From Paramecium octaurelia (Eukaryota > Ciliophora > Oligohymenophorea > Peniculida > Parameciidae), in assembly GCA_905182995.1 (NCBI GenBank), contig CAJJDP010000021.1, forward strand, positions 66,648 to 130,647: DNA of 64,000 nt. Reading direction: 5' to 3'. The translations under genes and the position numbers were made by a program. Positions 1-11,942 of the stretch are shown here, piece after piece. Within the stretch, counting starts at the first letter, position 1. Each line of letters starts with the position of its first letter. A model generated the notes under the pieces. The model saw nothing but the letters and a program-made list of their open reading frames with translations. It did no database searches and was not told the origin of the DNA.

Positions 1-1441
1 TTTTTCCATATTGAATATCAACCCAATAACTATTTTCATCATTCAAATTATTATTCGTATTTGAAGGGATTGCTTTATCATGGCAAATATAAACATAACT
101 ACCTCTCATAACAGATTTTTCTCTGACTTGAGAATTCTTTAATTGGCTAAAATAAAATAAGGTTGATGGAATTCTTTATTTATCTAATGTAAATTTATCT
201 TTAATGCCTGATAGATACAATCCTGATGTAAAATGTTTGAATCTATATTTCTTATCAAATACTACAATGCCTCCTTCTTTATATATTTCTGATTCAATAA
301 TCCACATTGAATGTGTATCTCCTGTATATTCATCGTAACTCTCTTTCGTTGAACCACTCAATACATTCAATTCCACATTTTCTACTTTTAACCAGTCAAC
401 TAAATTAAATGATTGAAAGTTCTTCTAATCCACAGGCTTACCCTTTCTTGTTGCTGCAATAGTGGTATTAGTTTCAGAATGATGTAACCAAATCACATCA
501 CCACATTTCAAATATCCAGATGTTTCAGAAACATAATCCGAATAAACTGAAATTCTCCACTAAGTTTAATTTTCTTCATCTAATGCTGCATTAACTTCTC
601 TCTTTATTATATCCTTCTCCATTTTGTATATTTACAAGTCTTCATCACTTTTTTTCTATTTCCTACTCTTTCCATAATTTCCCATTTCTTAAGATGCATG
701 CAGAAATGTCAATTTATTCATAAAGGATGTAGCTCTTACAATATAAACAATATCACTGGCATAAATAACCTACTCCCCTTCCTTCTAATATTTATAGGCT
801 GGCAATATCTTAAATAATGACGAATCACTAGGCAATTCATCTAAAGTAATTTTATAATTTGAAGTCTCTACTCTAGCCTCCTTTTGATGACAAGCTAAAA
901 ACTTTGATGATGCCAAATGCAATAGTTAAATATGAGACTTATATGACACTTTATGTGCTTTTGACTATATTATTACTACATATGTTTTACTTTTTCAAAT
1001 GTGTCAAGATTGTACTTAAACTCTTATAGTAATTTCTGGGAAAACATTTAGACCTGCTCTTTCGACATAATAGTCTTTTCATCCACTTTCTAATGTTTCT
1101 AAATGCTTTCTAAAATGTTTTGAACTGCTGGTTAAGCCTCCTCTTCTTACTCTTCTCCAATTAGTTCCTTTAAGATTTCTTGCTTTGTAGTGTTTGTAAA
1201 TTTTGGAAAGATTTAGAACAGAGTGTGGTAATAAGGCCTGCTTTTCATTTTACCTAATTATTTCACATCTACGACATCTATGTGATGCTTGTATATATAT
1301 ATGCTATATTTGTACAAAGTTCTTTAAACAAACAGCCCGCTTCACAAAACCATCAGCTGTTATGAAAGAATGATCATCCTATACATGAGATATCGAAATA
1401 ACTGATCCATATGTCAAATAGTTTAAATCCTCTAAATTCAT
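1..1441 (-). CDS. IP3 receptor-like Ca2+ release channel, N-terminal part (C-terminus beyond left edge)
   Basis: Read in the ciliate code from an ATG at 1441, removing a 28-nt intron (1288-1315) and a 26-nt intron (965-990), one long frame stays open to the window edge. The start MNLEDLNYLTYGSVISISH, the stretch SHIQLLHLASSKFLAC and the later GDVIWLHHSETNT, SMWIIES and YRFKHFTSGLYL match the ligand-binding suppressor/beta-trefoil and MIR modules of inositol-trisphosphate/ryanodine receptors. Family knowledge: these tetrameric channels release Ca2+ from internal stores; Paramecium has many such genes. The pore region would lie left of base 1, so channel function is inferred from the N-terminus only. 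The next gene diverges about 770 nt away. Confidence 0.88.
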
Positions 1442-2215
1442 GTAATACTTTAATAAAATTATTTCGATTGAAATTAAATGACATTCAAAGTCTTTCTATT
1501 CAATTTAAATAATCTTTTTATGAAAATTATAAATGCTATTCTCATTTCATCTGATCGTAACCTCTTACCTTTTGCTTTATTCAATTATCATAAATAAATT
1601 ATTATCGATTCCTGCAAACTAATTTTGATAAGGTGACATTGAAAATAGATTAATCAATGAACTTAATAATCAATTGTAATTTTAATAATTTGGAAATTCA
1701 GGACCATGATAATTTATAATAAATTTCGTTGTATTTAGATTGTATAATCTTTGTAGATGTTGATGTAATTTACATTAGATTGGATTATTAGATCTTATCC
1801 TTTTACAGTTAAATGATTTGATTAAATGCTAATTATTAAGAATCAAAATTAACTAAAATAGATTACTTTAAAGAAAAAATTACTTTTGTCAAAATTAACA
1901 ATTCATTTTTTGATTGGAGATACTTAGGAACATGAATTTTAAGATTATTGCTTCATTATTAAAGAAAAATAAGAATTTATCAATATATATATATAAAATA
2001 TTTGATAGTAATAATCTTTTTTGGATTTATCATACAATAGATAGAACGAACAGATGATAGCCTAAAATATCACTGTGAGAGAGATTGAAATTGTGAGTAG
2101 ATAATGATTTAATGTAATTTCGAGGAGGAATATTTAACAAAATGAAATTTAAGTATAAAATGAAGGATTATAAACCAAATTATGAAACCCGTTTTTTAGA
2201 TAATTAAATTAAATT
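1442..2215. other. Intergenic region between two divergent genes
   Basis: About 770 nt of very AT-rich sequence between the divergent starts of the IP3-receptor-like gene and a trichocyst matrix protein gene. No frame with coding character, tRNA or strong hairpin was seen. It presumably holds both promoters; its length is unusual for this compact genome. Confidence 0.5.
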
Positions 2216-3351
2216 ATGAGAGCAATCATCGCAATTTGCTTATTGTCAGCTGTATTTGCTATCGACACAAATAAATTTGCTGTGCTTCTTCAAGCTGGTA
2301 CCAGAGGAAATGATGCTGTCGAATCTGTTTACAATCTCTTAAGAGACCTCAAGACAGAGAATGTTTAAGTTTAAGCTGCCGCAGACAAAAAGAATAACAC
2401 AGATGAAGGTAACAAAATAACATTATCTCTTCTTAGAAATCTTTGCTTAAGTCATTGGTGATTTGACAAATGTTGCTTCCCTCAATAAATAATAATGGGA
2501 AGCTCTCGGTGCAGTCAGAGGAGATGTTGAAGCCTAAGTCAGAGTATGATTATTTAATAAATACTAAAAGGATGGATATTAATGGTTGGCATGGGCTGAA
2601 TCCAGACTTGCTGAAATTGAAAGAAGAAATGCATAACTCTAAGATTAAAGATGTTGGGCCAATGGACTCTTTGTTAAATCACTTGCTGATCATGCCGATG
2701 CCATCGGAGTAGTCACACTCTTAGAACAAGATGTTGCTGGTTTCCTTACAAATAATGCTGGAGTCGAACTTGTTGAGAAAGCCTAAACAATCGCTGACAA
2801 ATTGTCTGCATACAGCCACCTTTTCTAATAAGATGCCCTCTAGAAATTCCAATCCCTTGCCGAAGTTAAGAGAGACGGAACCACAGGAGAATAAGTCCTT
2901 TAAATCTTATAAGATTTACAAGATGAATTAGAATCAACCCTTGCCACATTATAAGAATAAGAAATTCATGCAGCTTTCGCTCTTGCCAAATACGTTTCAG
3001 ACACAAATGCTGAAGTTGCTTGGTTGAACTCTGAACACGAAAGAAGAACCAACCTTGTTGAGAAATTAGAAACAGTATCAATTCTACCCTATAAATCAAG
3101 TAACTCCCAGCTGTTTTGGCCTAATAAGCTAAAGCTCTTAAATTATGGAAAGATTCATTGAATGCAGTTGCTGGTGCCACAGCCGATCTTGAAGAGAAGA
3201 GAGAATTCTATGCTTCTGAAACAGCCAGAAGACAAGGTAATAATACAATCAAATGTTTATAGAGGAAAATGCAATCATAGATGTCGTTATCCAACTTTTC
3301 AAAGATTAAGTTAGATCATTGGCTTCATAAACATCCCTAAACAGACATTGA
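2216..3351 (+). CDS. Trichocyst matrix protein (secretory-granule coiled-coil protein)
   Basis: Four introns (28, 27, 26 and 26 nt) split the gene; the spliced frame is 343 codons ending in TGA. The start MRAIIAICLLSAVFAIDTNK is a clear signal peptide. The rest is Ala/Glu/Gln/Leu-rich helical sequence with regularly spaced Trp (WLNSEHERR, LWKDSLNAV, DLEEKREFYA), as in the T1-T4 trichocyst matrix proteins that form the expandable crystalline core of Paramecium defensive granules. Such proteins are usually made as precursors cut into two chains. Codon use (GCC, CTC, GTC, GTT) is richer in C than in neighbours, as expected of a highly expressed gene. I cannot assign the subfamily. Confidence 0.85.
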
Positions 3352-3491
3352 TGAATTATTCATATAAGAATTTACCTTAATCATTCTAAAACTATATTGT
3401 CCCTTTTATTTTTTAATCATATCGATTAGCAATTATTAATTTAACACTTTTATAAAAATTCAATTAATGGACGTAACGTGGCTTGATATTT

Positions 3492-5595
3492 TCAACCATT
3501 TGTTTGATCAGCTTCCTCATCACTCTCAAGACATTCATTAAACGAATATAATATCTAGTTATCGGTCTCTTTAGTCTTGTAATGTTAATAAGGAGAACAA
3601 ACCTATAGTTTTTTATACAATAAGTCAAATTCTGTAATACCTTAAATTTGGGGATTTTGTTTTTATGGGTCCAAATTTTGTTCTTAATTGAGGATTTAAC
3701 TTTTTTTTTTTTAAGAATTTTAATAAAAATGGACGTATAGGTCTTAGTTTTTCTCATCCTTGATGATTTTAAAATGTTATTTAACCAATAAAAAGGTTGG
3801 GCATATGAATTAAGCACGCTATTATAAATATTGTTAACCTTTTTCCCATACGTCATATAGCCCTTTTTTTGTATAAAACGTATCAAAATCATCTGGATGG
3901 ATAATAATATTACATTTTTAACATTTAGGCTGTTGTGAAGGATTAAAAGTTATTATATGCTTCAATTCATCTTACTTTTCAACCTAACATAATGTGCTGA
4001 ATATAAAATAATATGATGTCGGAGTGATAGTGACTTAATTTAAATTACGATATTAGAAGAACTTTGAATTTTAATATTAGTTTATTTGTGTGTCATTTTC
4101 ATTCATATTTCTTAACTCAATTATTATTCCTTTGCTAATTACTTCATCAGGAGGATGTACATCAAATAGGTCTAATTCATATTCTTTATTAATTTCAAGG
4201 CCATTATCAATATACAAAATAGTTTAAGTATTTAGTAAGAGATTCCTCATTTTTGTCTGATTTGATGAGAAGAAAGGCGAAATTTCATTCTTAACTATAT
4301 AAAAATTACACCTATTAGGATAGATAAAAATATCATAGACATCTAAACCAGACCTTTATTTCAATCTTTCAAGTATCTCCCAAAACAATAATGTTAGCAG
4401 CAGCTCATCAAAAAATTCCTCTTCTAAAGCATCATTTCCCGAAAAATTAAGATATTCGAAGAAATTTAATTAATTTGTAAATTAAGGATTAAGTATTAAT
4501 CTTTATTTTAGAGATGCCATGATAGGATGTTCCATTTTCATTTTAGTGACAGAGTCATTTTTTATATCAAGTTTAAAAACAGAGGGAAGTTGAATATTTT
4601 TCTCTATCAATTTAGTTTTTAAGTGCTTGCAATACAAAGCAAATTACTCCAATGTAAATGAGATTAATTCATCCAATGATACTTATTCTTTAGATGGATT
4701 TACAGCTATATAAAATCTATTGTCCAGGGTGGGCTTTTTAATTAGACTATAATATATTGATGGATTCCCTTCAATTAAATTGACACTTTTTTTTTATAAC
4801 TATTTAAACATAATAAAAATATAATAATCATTCATTCTTTTGGAATGCTATTAATAAAAATTGATAATCTATCACTAAACTTAGGATATATTGAAATTAT
4901 CTTGTGATATTTTTAGAGATTTCAATAATTAAATACCTAGACTTCCTGCAATTTTTAACTGTTTTTCAATGAATTAGAATAGTGAGATATCAGATATCAT
5001 TTTCCTTTAATTATTTTCATTAAATAGAGCTATTTAATTCTATTGTCAATTGATTTATTTAATTAATTAGGCCTCTATCATAAAAAGTATTCTATTTGAA
5101 TTCTCCAATCTCAATAGATATTCTGACAAGTTGACTAGGGGTTCAATAACAAATACTTCTAACTGGAACATTAATTACTTAGTATTTTTCAAGTTGTAAA
5201 GAGAATCCTAGTCTATAAAACAAATCGTAAAATTTAGAATTTGGATACATCTTATAGTTAGGGTTAAACGTTATCGTTGTTTAAAAATTGTAAAAAATGC
5301 CAATAAGAATGAATTTGATTTGGAATATTTTGAAATTTTTATCGAGTTTTAAGCCTGAGCCTATTGATAGAAGGAATAGAATTTGGAGGATTGAATAATT
5401 TCCTTAGCGCCCAGAGACCCAAGAGTTTCAATAATATTGATCTAAAATACTTATATTTCCAATGAAGCACTTAAATTTATTAGCAAAAATTTAATTTAAA
5501 TTTAAACACCTATTCCAGAAAAATACTTAATTCAAGTCTATTAAACAAAAAAAGGATTTAATAGAAAGTTTGTTTGCTAATTAGAAATTAACCAT
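3492..5595 (-). CDS. Hypothetical protein; N-terminal frame disturbed (in-frame TGA near 5046-5048)
   Basis: From about 5020 down to the TGA at 3492 one frame with a 33-nt intron (4848-4880) is solidly coding: it contains PTLDNRFYIAVNPSKEQ, DPLIANF-like helical stretches, HPPDEVISKGIIIELRN and an acidic end ESDEEADQTNG. No family was recognised. Upstream, the same frame reads coding-like sequence (ETLGSLGAKEIIQSS, LVNLSEYLLRLENSN) but is interrupted by TGA at 5046-5048, and a second frame switch lies near 5430; no GT-AG intron removes the TGA. The proposed start at 5595 leaves a 135-nt gap to UNC119. Sequencing errors, a pseudogene, or a shorter gene starting near 5000 are all possible. Confidence 0.5.
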
Positions 5596-5730
5596 TATAG
5601 AGCTGCGAAGGGAACAGTTGAGGTATTAAAAGAACTATATAATATGTTGTTAAACATATTCAAATTAGCATAATCTAATAAATTTTATAATATGAAATCC
5701 GATTTAATTTATAAGAAATATTCTAATATT

Positions 5731-6360
5731 TCAATCGATAGGAGAGTAATCATACTCAGCCTTGTTATGCATAACTAAATGTTCACCTACAAAATAAAAA
5801 CTGTCCGATTTAGTTTGAAATGGATTGTCAATCATTTCTTATCTCTAATTAAGGGATTGATTAATTTATATACCATAGCTTCATCAATCTCTGGGATGGT
5901 GTAAATGTGTTCCCATGTATTTGTTGAATTTGGAATGCAAAAAGGGAATTAAAATTCATAACTTCTCAATAAATGATCTCTAAAATAATGTCTTTCAATA
6001 ATTGTGAAATTTTTGACTGGCTGATTACCGACCGAGAAGGTCAATTGTGCTCCCACTGTTTTCAATTCAAAAAATTATGGACCAAAGTGGTATTTTATTC
6101 TTCTAGCCTCATCTTAATATTCAGGTGGGAGGTTTTCTTGTTATGTTTAATTATTGTTTTACCTATGGGCTCCTCATCTTAATCACGTTCAACCTCAAAT
6201 AGAGTTTAACCTGAATCCATATCTCTAATTCTAAATTTAAGAAATTGGATATTGTAAATGTTTGCATTCACAGGACACAAGAAACTATCATTTACATACT
6301 CAAATACTCTGGTGTTATTCCATTTAAACTTCTAACATATTCTGTTGTCACCTACTACAT
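5731..6360 (-). CDS. UNC119: UNC119/PDE6-delta-type lipid-binding chaperone
   Basis: Three introns (23, 26 and 29 nt) give 183 aa. Family landmarks appear in order: [15 protein letters not shown] near the N-terminus, [45 protein letters not shown] and, at the end, [21 protein letters not shown]119 proteins bind myristoylated N-termini in an immunoglobulin-like sandwich and deliver them to ciliary membranes, a sensible role in a heavily ciliated cell. It starts only 31 nt after the stop of the acyl-CoA oxidase gene on the same strand. PDE6D is the nearest alternative, but the conserved ERHYFR and MHNKAEY blocks favour UNC119. Confidence 0.93.
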
Positions 6361-6391
6361 TATTTTTATTTATTAATTTATTATTTATAAA

Positions 6392-8441
6392 TCACAGCTT
6401 TGGGATCTCTCTAAGTTATCTTGTTAATGATCTTAATTTATTTTAGTACTCTTCGTTGTTTACAGAACTTAATTTTGCACTTTGCAGTAACTTTTCATAA
6501 GGCTTGGCATCTACTAGATCTGATCTCAAAGCATTGTCATTGAATTTAAACGACTATCTATAAATTATTAATCTTACTTCAACAAGTCCAAGTAAATCTG
6601 GTTTTATAAGAGTGAAGATATGTTCTTTGGCATTCAAAATGATTTCCAACTATTCCCCATTCAAAAATCCACCTTCAAAATATCCTATTGGCCAATCAAT
6701 GATTCTTTGTAAACCATACAAGCAACATAAATTAGATAAGACTGATCTAATGTTCTCATCCTAGACTCTAAAAATTAATTAACAATTTTACTTTATTAAT
6801 GTATCTAAGAATGTTTTAAATGTCCAATAATAAGTATGAGCAATAGAAGCTTCAGTTATTGAAACACCTACATGTTTGTTCCATGCTTCTTTGGGTCCAT
6901 GTTCACCAGCTAATTTAATAATTTTAAAATGATACCTTTTTCCATCATTTTAAGCATCATTTTATTGACATAAAAGGCTGCATGCAATCTCATTAATTTT
7001 CTAATGATTTCAGGGCACAACAATTATTCTGCTCTTGTGAAAGTAGCTTTTTAAGATAAAGTTTATTAAATATTATAGAGATATTCAACATTCTCATTGA
7101 TTGGTTAGTGTTTTTATGCTTTATTACAAGCTTTTAATAGGTATCTGCCTGTTTATAGTAATAGAACAGTATTTTCACCTTCATATGTGCAACTTGGAGC
7201 AAATTCTGTTTAAATACTAACAACACCTGAAGATTATAAAAATCCATGTCCACCTAAAGATTGTCTAATTTTATCTAAGCCAAAATGAGTATTCCAAGTA
7301 TAAACAGCCTTACAACAACATAATAGTGCATGTAAGTCTCCCATTAAAGAAAAATCGTTTTTTTCAGTGATCCTTCTTAGATTTTCTGTCAAAATATCTT
7401 TAATTCTCAAACAACCGAAACCTTAGGCATAGCAATCTGCTATTAAGGGAATTAATTTATCTTATTGAGTTTAATAATCAATAATAGGTCTTTCAATGCC
7501 ATTTTTATCTTTAAATTGTCTTCTAAAATGAGAATACTTGACTCCAATAGATAATCCTTATGCCAATGAGACATAGGTATTATAAATGATTGAGGTTCTT
7601 ACTTACATCATGGTGGCATATCCAATCTTTTCATTTTAGGCCTTAATGAATTCACCAGCTTTGCTTACTTTGGAATACCTCATAAGCATTTATTCTCTAG
7701 GAATTCTGACATTGTTCATTCTAAGATAACCATTATCCTTAGTATTATAACCATATTTAGGTCCTACATCTCCAACTTCAATTCCTTTGAGTGGTAGATG
7801 AGTATGTGTGTCTCTGACTTAGACAATAAATGTTTGGACTCCATAGTGTTTTCCATTAATGAACAATTAAGCATGTGTTACAGCATGTGTGGCTGTCAAT
7901 CCCAAGTCTCCAATCCACCATTTAGTTGATGAAATAGTTGGTGAGTTGAGGATGAATTCTTCTGTATTTTTATCATAAACAGCAGTAGTTTCCAAACTTT
8001 AGACATCTGATCCATGCCCCAATTCAGTTTGAGCATAGCATCCCACAATCTCATAATTTAAGGAAGGAGGGATCCATTTCTCTATTTACTTTTCAGTTCC
8101 CAAATATTTGATTGTGGGTATAAACATGGTTTAATGTAACACAGTCACCACAGTTTCTGGGAATTGACTGTTCACCATACCTGGAATCATCTCGTCACTA
8201 TAATTTAGTAATTTATGTAGTTTATAAGCCTTCTTGCAATAGATTTCATATAATTTATCTCTGCTTTATCCATAATCTGCTACATTATTTTACAATATTG
8301 GATCTTTAGCAATCAACTCTTATACTTTTATCCACCTATCTTAATAACCAGTATTTACTTATGATAATTCTCTTTATATAATAGTTATCCCATGTCGTCT
8401 GGGTTAAATGAACACTTTACCAAGTCTTAAGATGATGACAT
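6392..8441 (-). CDS. ACOX: Acyl-CoA oxidase (peroxisomal beta-oxidation)
   Basis: Introns of 23, 26 and 24 nt give 658 aa, the normal length of acyl-CoA oxidases. The first step of peroxisomal fatty-acid beta-oxidation, FAD-dependent oxidation of acyl-CoA to trans-2-enoyl-CoA with H2O2 release, is the family reaction. Seen in the sequence: the FAD/substrate signature [45 protein letters not shown] and the C-terminal-domain motif [16 protein letters not shown] with the EGENTVL block. The last residues, IPKL, resemble a C-terminal peroxisomal targeting tripeptide (variant of SKL). The 5' gap to the 7TM gene is 114 nt. Confidence 0.95.
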
Positions 8442-8555
8442 TTCAATAATATTATATTACTTATATTTTTGTTCCTCTTTTTATAATATTAAATTGCAAA
8501 CGCACTAAAAAATGAAATGACGCTTAATAATTTATTATTATTTATTAAATAGTAT

Positions 8556-9563
8556 TCACAATTTTTATGAATCAACTACTTAGGTTAATTGTTGGCTAGT
8601 TTGGGTACCAAAGTCACTTTCAGGCAAATCTTCCTAATATTCTAATTTGCATCCATTAATCCTTATCTTTGTAAATATCTCAGTAAAGCAATAACACAGA
8701 GCATCCAGCAGACCAAGTATGTTGCAGAAAAACTACGATAAGTATTACCATAGAATAGATTATGGATTAAATTGTTGAACTAAGCCAGGCTACAGGATAA
8801 CTAAAGTAAGATTACAATCACCCAGCAAATGAATAATATTGTTGGATAAAGAAACAATGCAAAAACTTAAGTTTTATTTGTAAAGTCTGTTATATGCTTT
8901 AATATTCTTCTTACAACTAATGTTATTATTATCAAGTTATATAAAAATGCTACCCAAATCGGCAAATAATAACACAAAGTTATGTACAAATCATAAGATC
9001 TCCTCTCCAACCTCATATTATAAAAGCAATTTGTTGATTCCATCGGATATGTCACTCCATATCCATCAACATAAAATGGTCTATATACAATATTAAACAT
9101 AAATTTACATAAAACTGATTATTGTTGGAATCACATAACCAACAAATATGTACTGATAATAATACATCTTAGAAATGTTCCTATACACTTGCATGTATAA
9201 TGTGTGGCATATAATTGATGTCCAAGCTGTGCTAGTTAAAATTGAAAAATTTGATAAATAAGCTTCTATATAGCAAAAGGTTGGGTATGAATCTCTAAAG
9301 GATGTTTCTTCATCACTCCCATTTTATGTAATTATGTAGCTCAAACTGATCACACTCATTATAGATTCATATATTAGATCTGAAAATAATATTCTCGTTA
9401 CTAACTTAAACTATGCATTATTTAAGTGCTGAAACTTCAAATAACAATAAAGAGTAAAAATTAATAAAAATACAGATGGTACACAAATAGCCGCGATTTC
9501 GATAGCCAAAGTTAGTTCTTATTTTTTAGTTAATTCCAGAAGTATTGAATAATTTTAATTCAT
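8556..9563 (-). CDS. Seven-transmembrane receptor-like protein (cAMP-receptor/secretin-like fold)
   Basis: Two introns (28 nt, and a less certain 29 nt one near the 3' end) give 316 aa. About seven hydrophobic segments are visible, including IAAICVPSVFLLIFTLYCY (TM1), SIMSVISLSYIIT (TM2), FVGYVIPTIISF (TM4), YLPIWVAFLYNLIIITLVV (TM5) and ALFLYPTILFICWVIVIL (TM6). The Cys in MESTNCFY before TM5 and the cytoplasmic RRILKHITDF after TM5 resemble Dictyostelium-type cAMP receptors. The Gln/Ser-rich tail ends TQTSQQLTQVVDSQKL. Ligand and coupling are unknown. A second protein of the same size class lies at 30101-31158. Confidence 0.7.
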
Positions 9564-10101
9564 TAATATTATTAATTAATTCTTATTAACCATACAATTA
9601 ATTTTGAATTAATGGAAATAAACTTTTTTGTTAATAATATATTGATTTAATATTATCATGGGGAGGGTGTTAAAAGAATCTTCAGATTGGATTTATAAAT
9701 AATTGAAGATTATTTATTTTTAATTGAGAAAAGAATATATTTTGTAATAAATATTAAAAGAATAAGAATTTAACTTAGATTCAAAAAATAGTCAACGAAA
9801 TTATTACTTTAATATATTGGAACCAAACTAATTTAATTTGAGTTTAAAAATATTAAATAAAATAAATAGTTGAGGTTTTAGATAATTAATTAATAGTATA
9901 AATATTGAATTTTAATAGAAGATTAGAATATAAAAACTAATCTTCTTAAAATTAAGCTTATCTCATATGATAGTTAAAATATTAAATTAATTTTTTTGTT
10001 TTTCTATCATAATTTATGCTCTGTTAAGTCAAACGTAAATATCAATAAGGATATATATATTATATAAATTATATTTAAGCAATTAAATACTAATATGTAA
10101 A
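9564..10101. other. Intergenic region, no gene seen
   Basis: About 540 nt between the start of the 7TM gene and the stop of the PH-kinase gene, both on the minus strand. The sequence is nearly pure A+T with no coding frame of quality on either strand. Confidence 0.5.
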
Positions 10102-11535
10102 TCAATGGTTAGATTTTGATGGATTAAATTAAATAATTGTCATTTTTTGTATTTTTTGATGAAGTGGAATTTGTTCTATCTCATTTGCTTCTGTAATGAA
10201 TAATGTATCCACAGATTTTGCTCTTAATTTAGATTATTATTTGCTAAATTAACGCTCTTACATTGAGATATCTATTTCTGATTTTTCTTGGATTGTTGAA
10301 AGTGAAGGTGCCCCGAGCATATTCCCCTTCATTTATTCTTTGCTTCTTGCATTAATAAACCAATGATGTTTTAACGCAGTTTGGGCATTAAATCTTTAGG
10401 TAGGATCTTTTTTTAACATTCCCTATAATAATTCAATGGCAGAGGAGGATAACTTCTTAGGGTATTCAAAATTGATTTCACATTTTTCATTTAAAGATGC
10501 AGTGTCTCTAAAATCTTTACCTTCAAATGGGTATTTGCAATAGAAGATCCCATAGAATATAACACCCAAGGAGAATATATCAATTTTATCGTCAAAGTTT
10601 CTATTTTAGAATAGTTCTGGAGCCATAAAGCCAGGATTGAAAACCTTTCTTTTTTTGCCCTTTTCTTTGGAATCCGCACTTGCAAAATTAGCTATTACCA
10701 GATTAGTTAATTAAGAGTTGAGTTGAATTATGTTCTCTGGCCTTATGTCTTTGTGGATTATATTTTTTGAATGGATATGTGCCAATGCATTTAATAACTT
10801 GAAACAGACCTCTGCCATTTGTTTTTCAGATAAACTAAAATAAATTGTCTTTGTTACTTCCAATACTCGGGGAGTTTGGTTTTTAATGAATGGCCTAGGA
10901 ATTTGTCAAATAAAATATAGACAGTATTGCTGTCCTCATAAACTTCTAATAATTTTTAGATTTAAGGATGATTTAAACGACGCAAAATTTAAATTTCTCT
11001 TATAACTTATTTTGTTTGCGTAATTTGAGATTTTTCTAAGATCTTGACCTAATATTGCTATCCATTTATACATTTATAGCAATCATAAAAGTTAAGCGAA
11101 TTCTTAATCTTACCCATTAATTTATGGCGTTTGTTAAAATTGGGCAATAGACAAAGTCTTTTCAAGTAGTCATGCCTAAACTCTATGGAGTTAGTACCAT
11201 TAATTTAGTTATTCAACCGATTCGGTATATAACAACAACCTATACGGCCCTTTTAAGAAGCCTAATCCATATTTGTGTGGTCCATAGGTCTCAGTTGGTT
11301 TCAGTCTTCTTATCTACACTCCGGCCAATTGCATGTAATATTAGCTTTTACATAACACTTCAGGATAAAGGTCGTAATGGTCTTCAACCCACACATTTCC
11401 AGTGAACTCAAAAAATTTGCCCTTATAGAGCAATCTATCCGCATGAAGTGGTTGTTGTAATGGTTCCCAAAATGTCACCGATTGCTCACGATCGAAAATG
11501 CTTGTAAAGCTTTGATAATTAGGTTATTATTTCAT
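10102..11535 (-). CDS. PH domain-protein kinase with degenerate DFG motif
   Basis: Introns of 22 and 23 nt give 462 aa. Residues ~20-120 form a PH domain (LYKGKFFEFTGNVWVEDHY through the closing-helix Trp in QLNQWHDYLKR; the Trp codon is completed across the first intron). A kinase domain follows: the VAIK Lys is present in YQVKILEK (~154), a canonical glycine loop is not evident, the catalytic loop reads IIHKDIRPENII (HRD to HKD, ~241) and the DFG motif is replaced by ANFASAD, losing the Mg-binding Asp. The C-lobe (FNPGFMAPELF, DIFSLGVIFYGI) is intact. The missing DFG Asp suggests a pseudokinase or weak kinase recruited to phosphoinositide membranes. Confidence 0.85.
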
Positions 11536-11942
11536 AATTATTTATATACCTATTCAGAAATAACTTTTAATCAGGCTTGATACAGATAAATAATAGTAGA
11601 AACAAGATACCTTATTAATTATGAATTGTTAATTAGATAAATTTATAGTATTAAAATAGACTTGGACTCAAAATATATATATAAATAAAATTATGGAAAT
11701 ACATTTCTAATTACTATTAATTATTTATTGATTATCTTCACTGTTTTACTTTTTAACACTAAATCTTATCGTAGCCTGTCTATTTTAAAAGTTATAAAGT
11801 AATCACTTGAAATGGATGCACAATTCTGATTTTTCGGAAGGATTAAATGTACGAATCAAATTTCACAATAAATATTTATTATTATTCAGTGTATTAAATA
11901 TCATTAACAATTAACTGATTATAATATATTTTATTTTATTCA
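11536..11942. other. Divergent intergenic region
   Basis: About 400 nt between the divergent PH-kinase and Pro/Tyr/Arg-rich genes; AT-rich, with no coding frame or RNA gene recognised. It presumably contains both promoters. Confidence 0.5.

Noticed and set aside
3464-3892. A 142-codon standard-code frame rich in Lys/Arg on the minus strand
   Set aside because: It is the antiphase shadow of the hypothetical gene at 3492-5595, which in the ciliate code reads well through the same bases; the shadow has no family match and a skewed basic composition.
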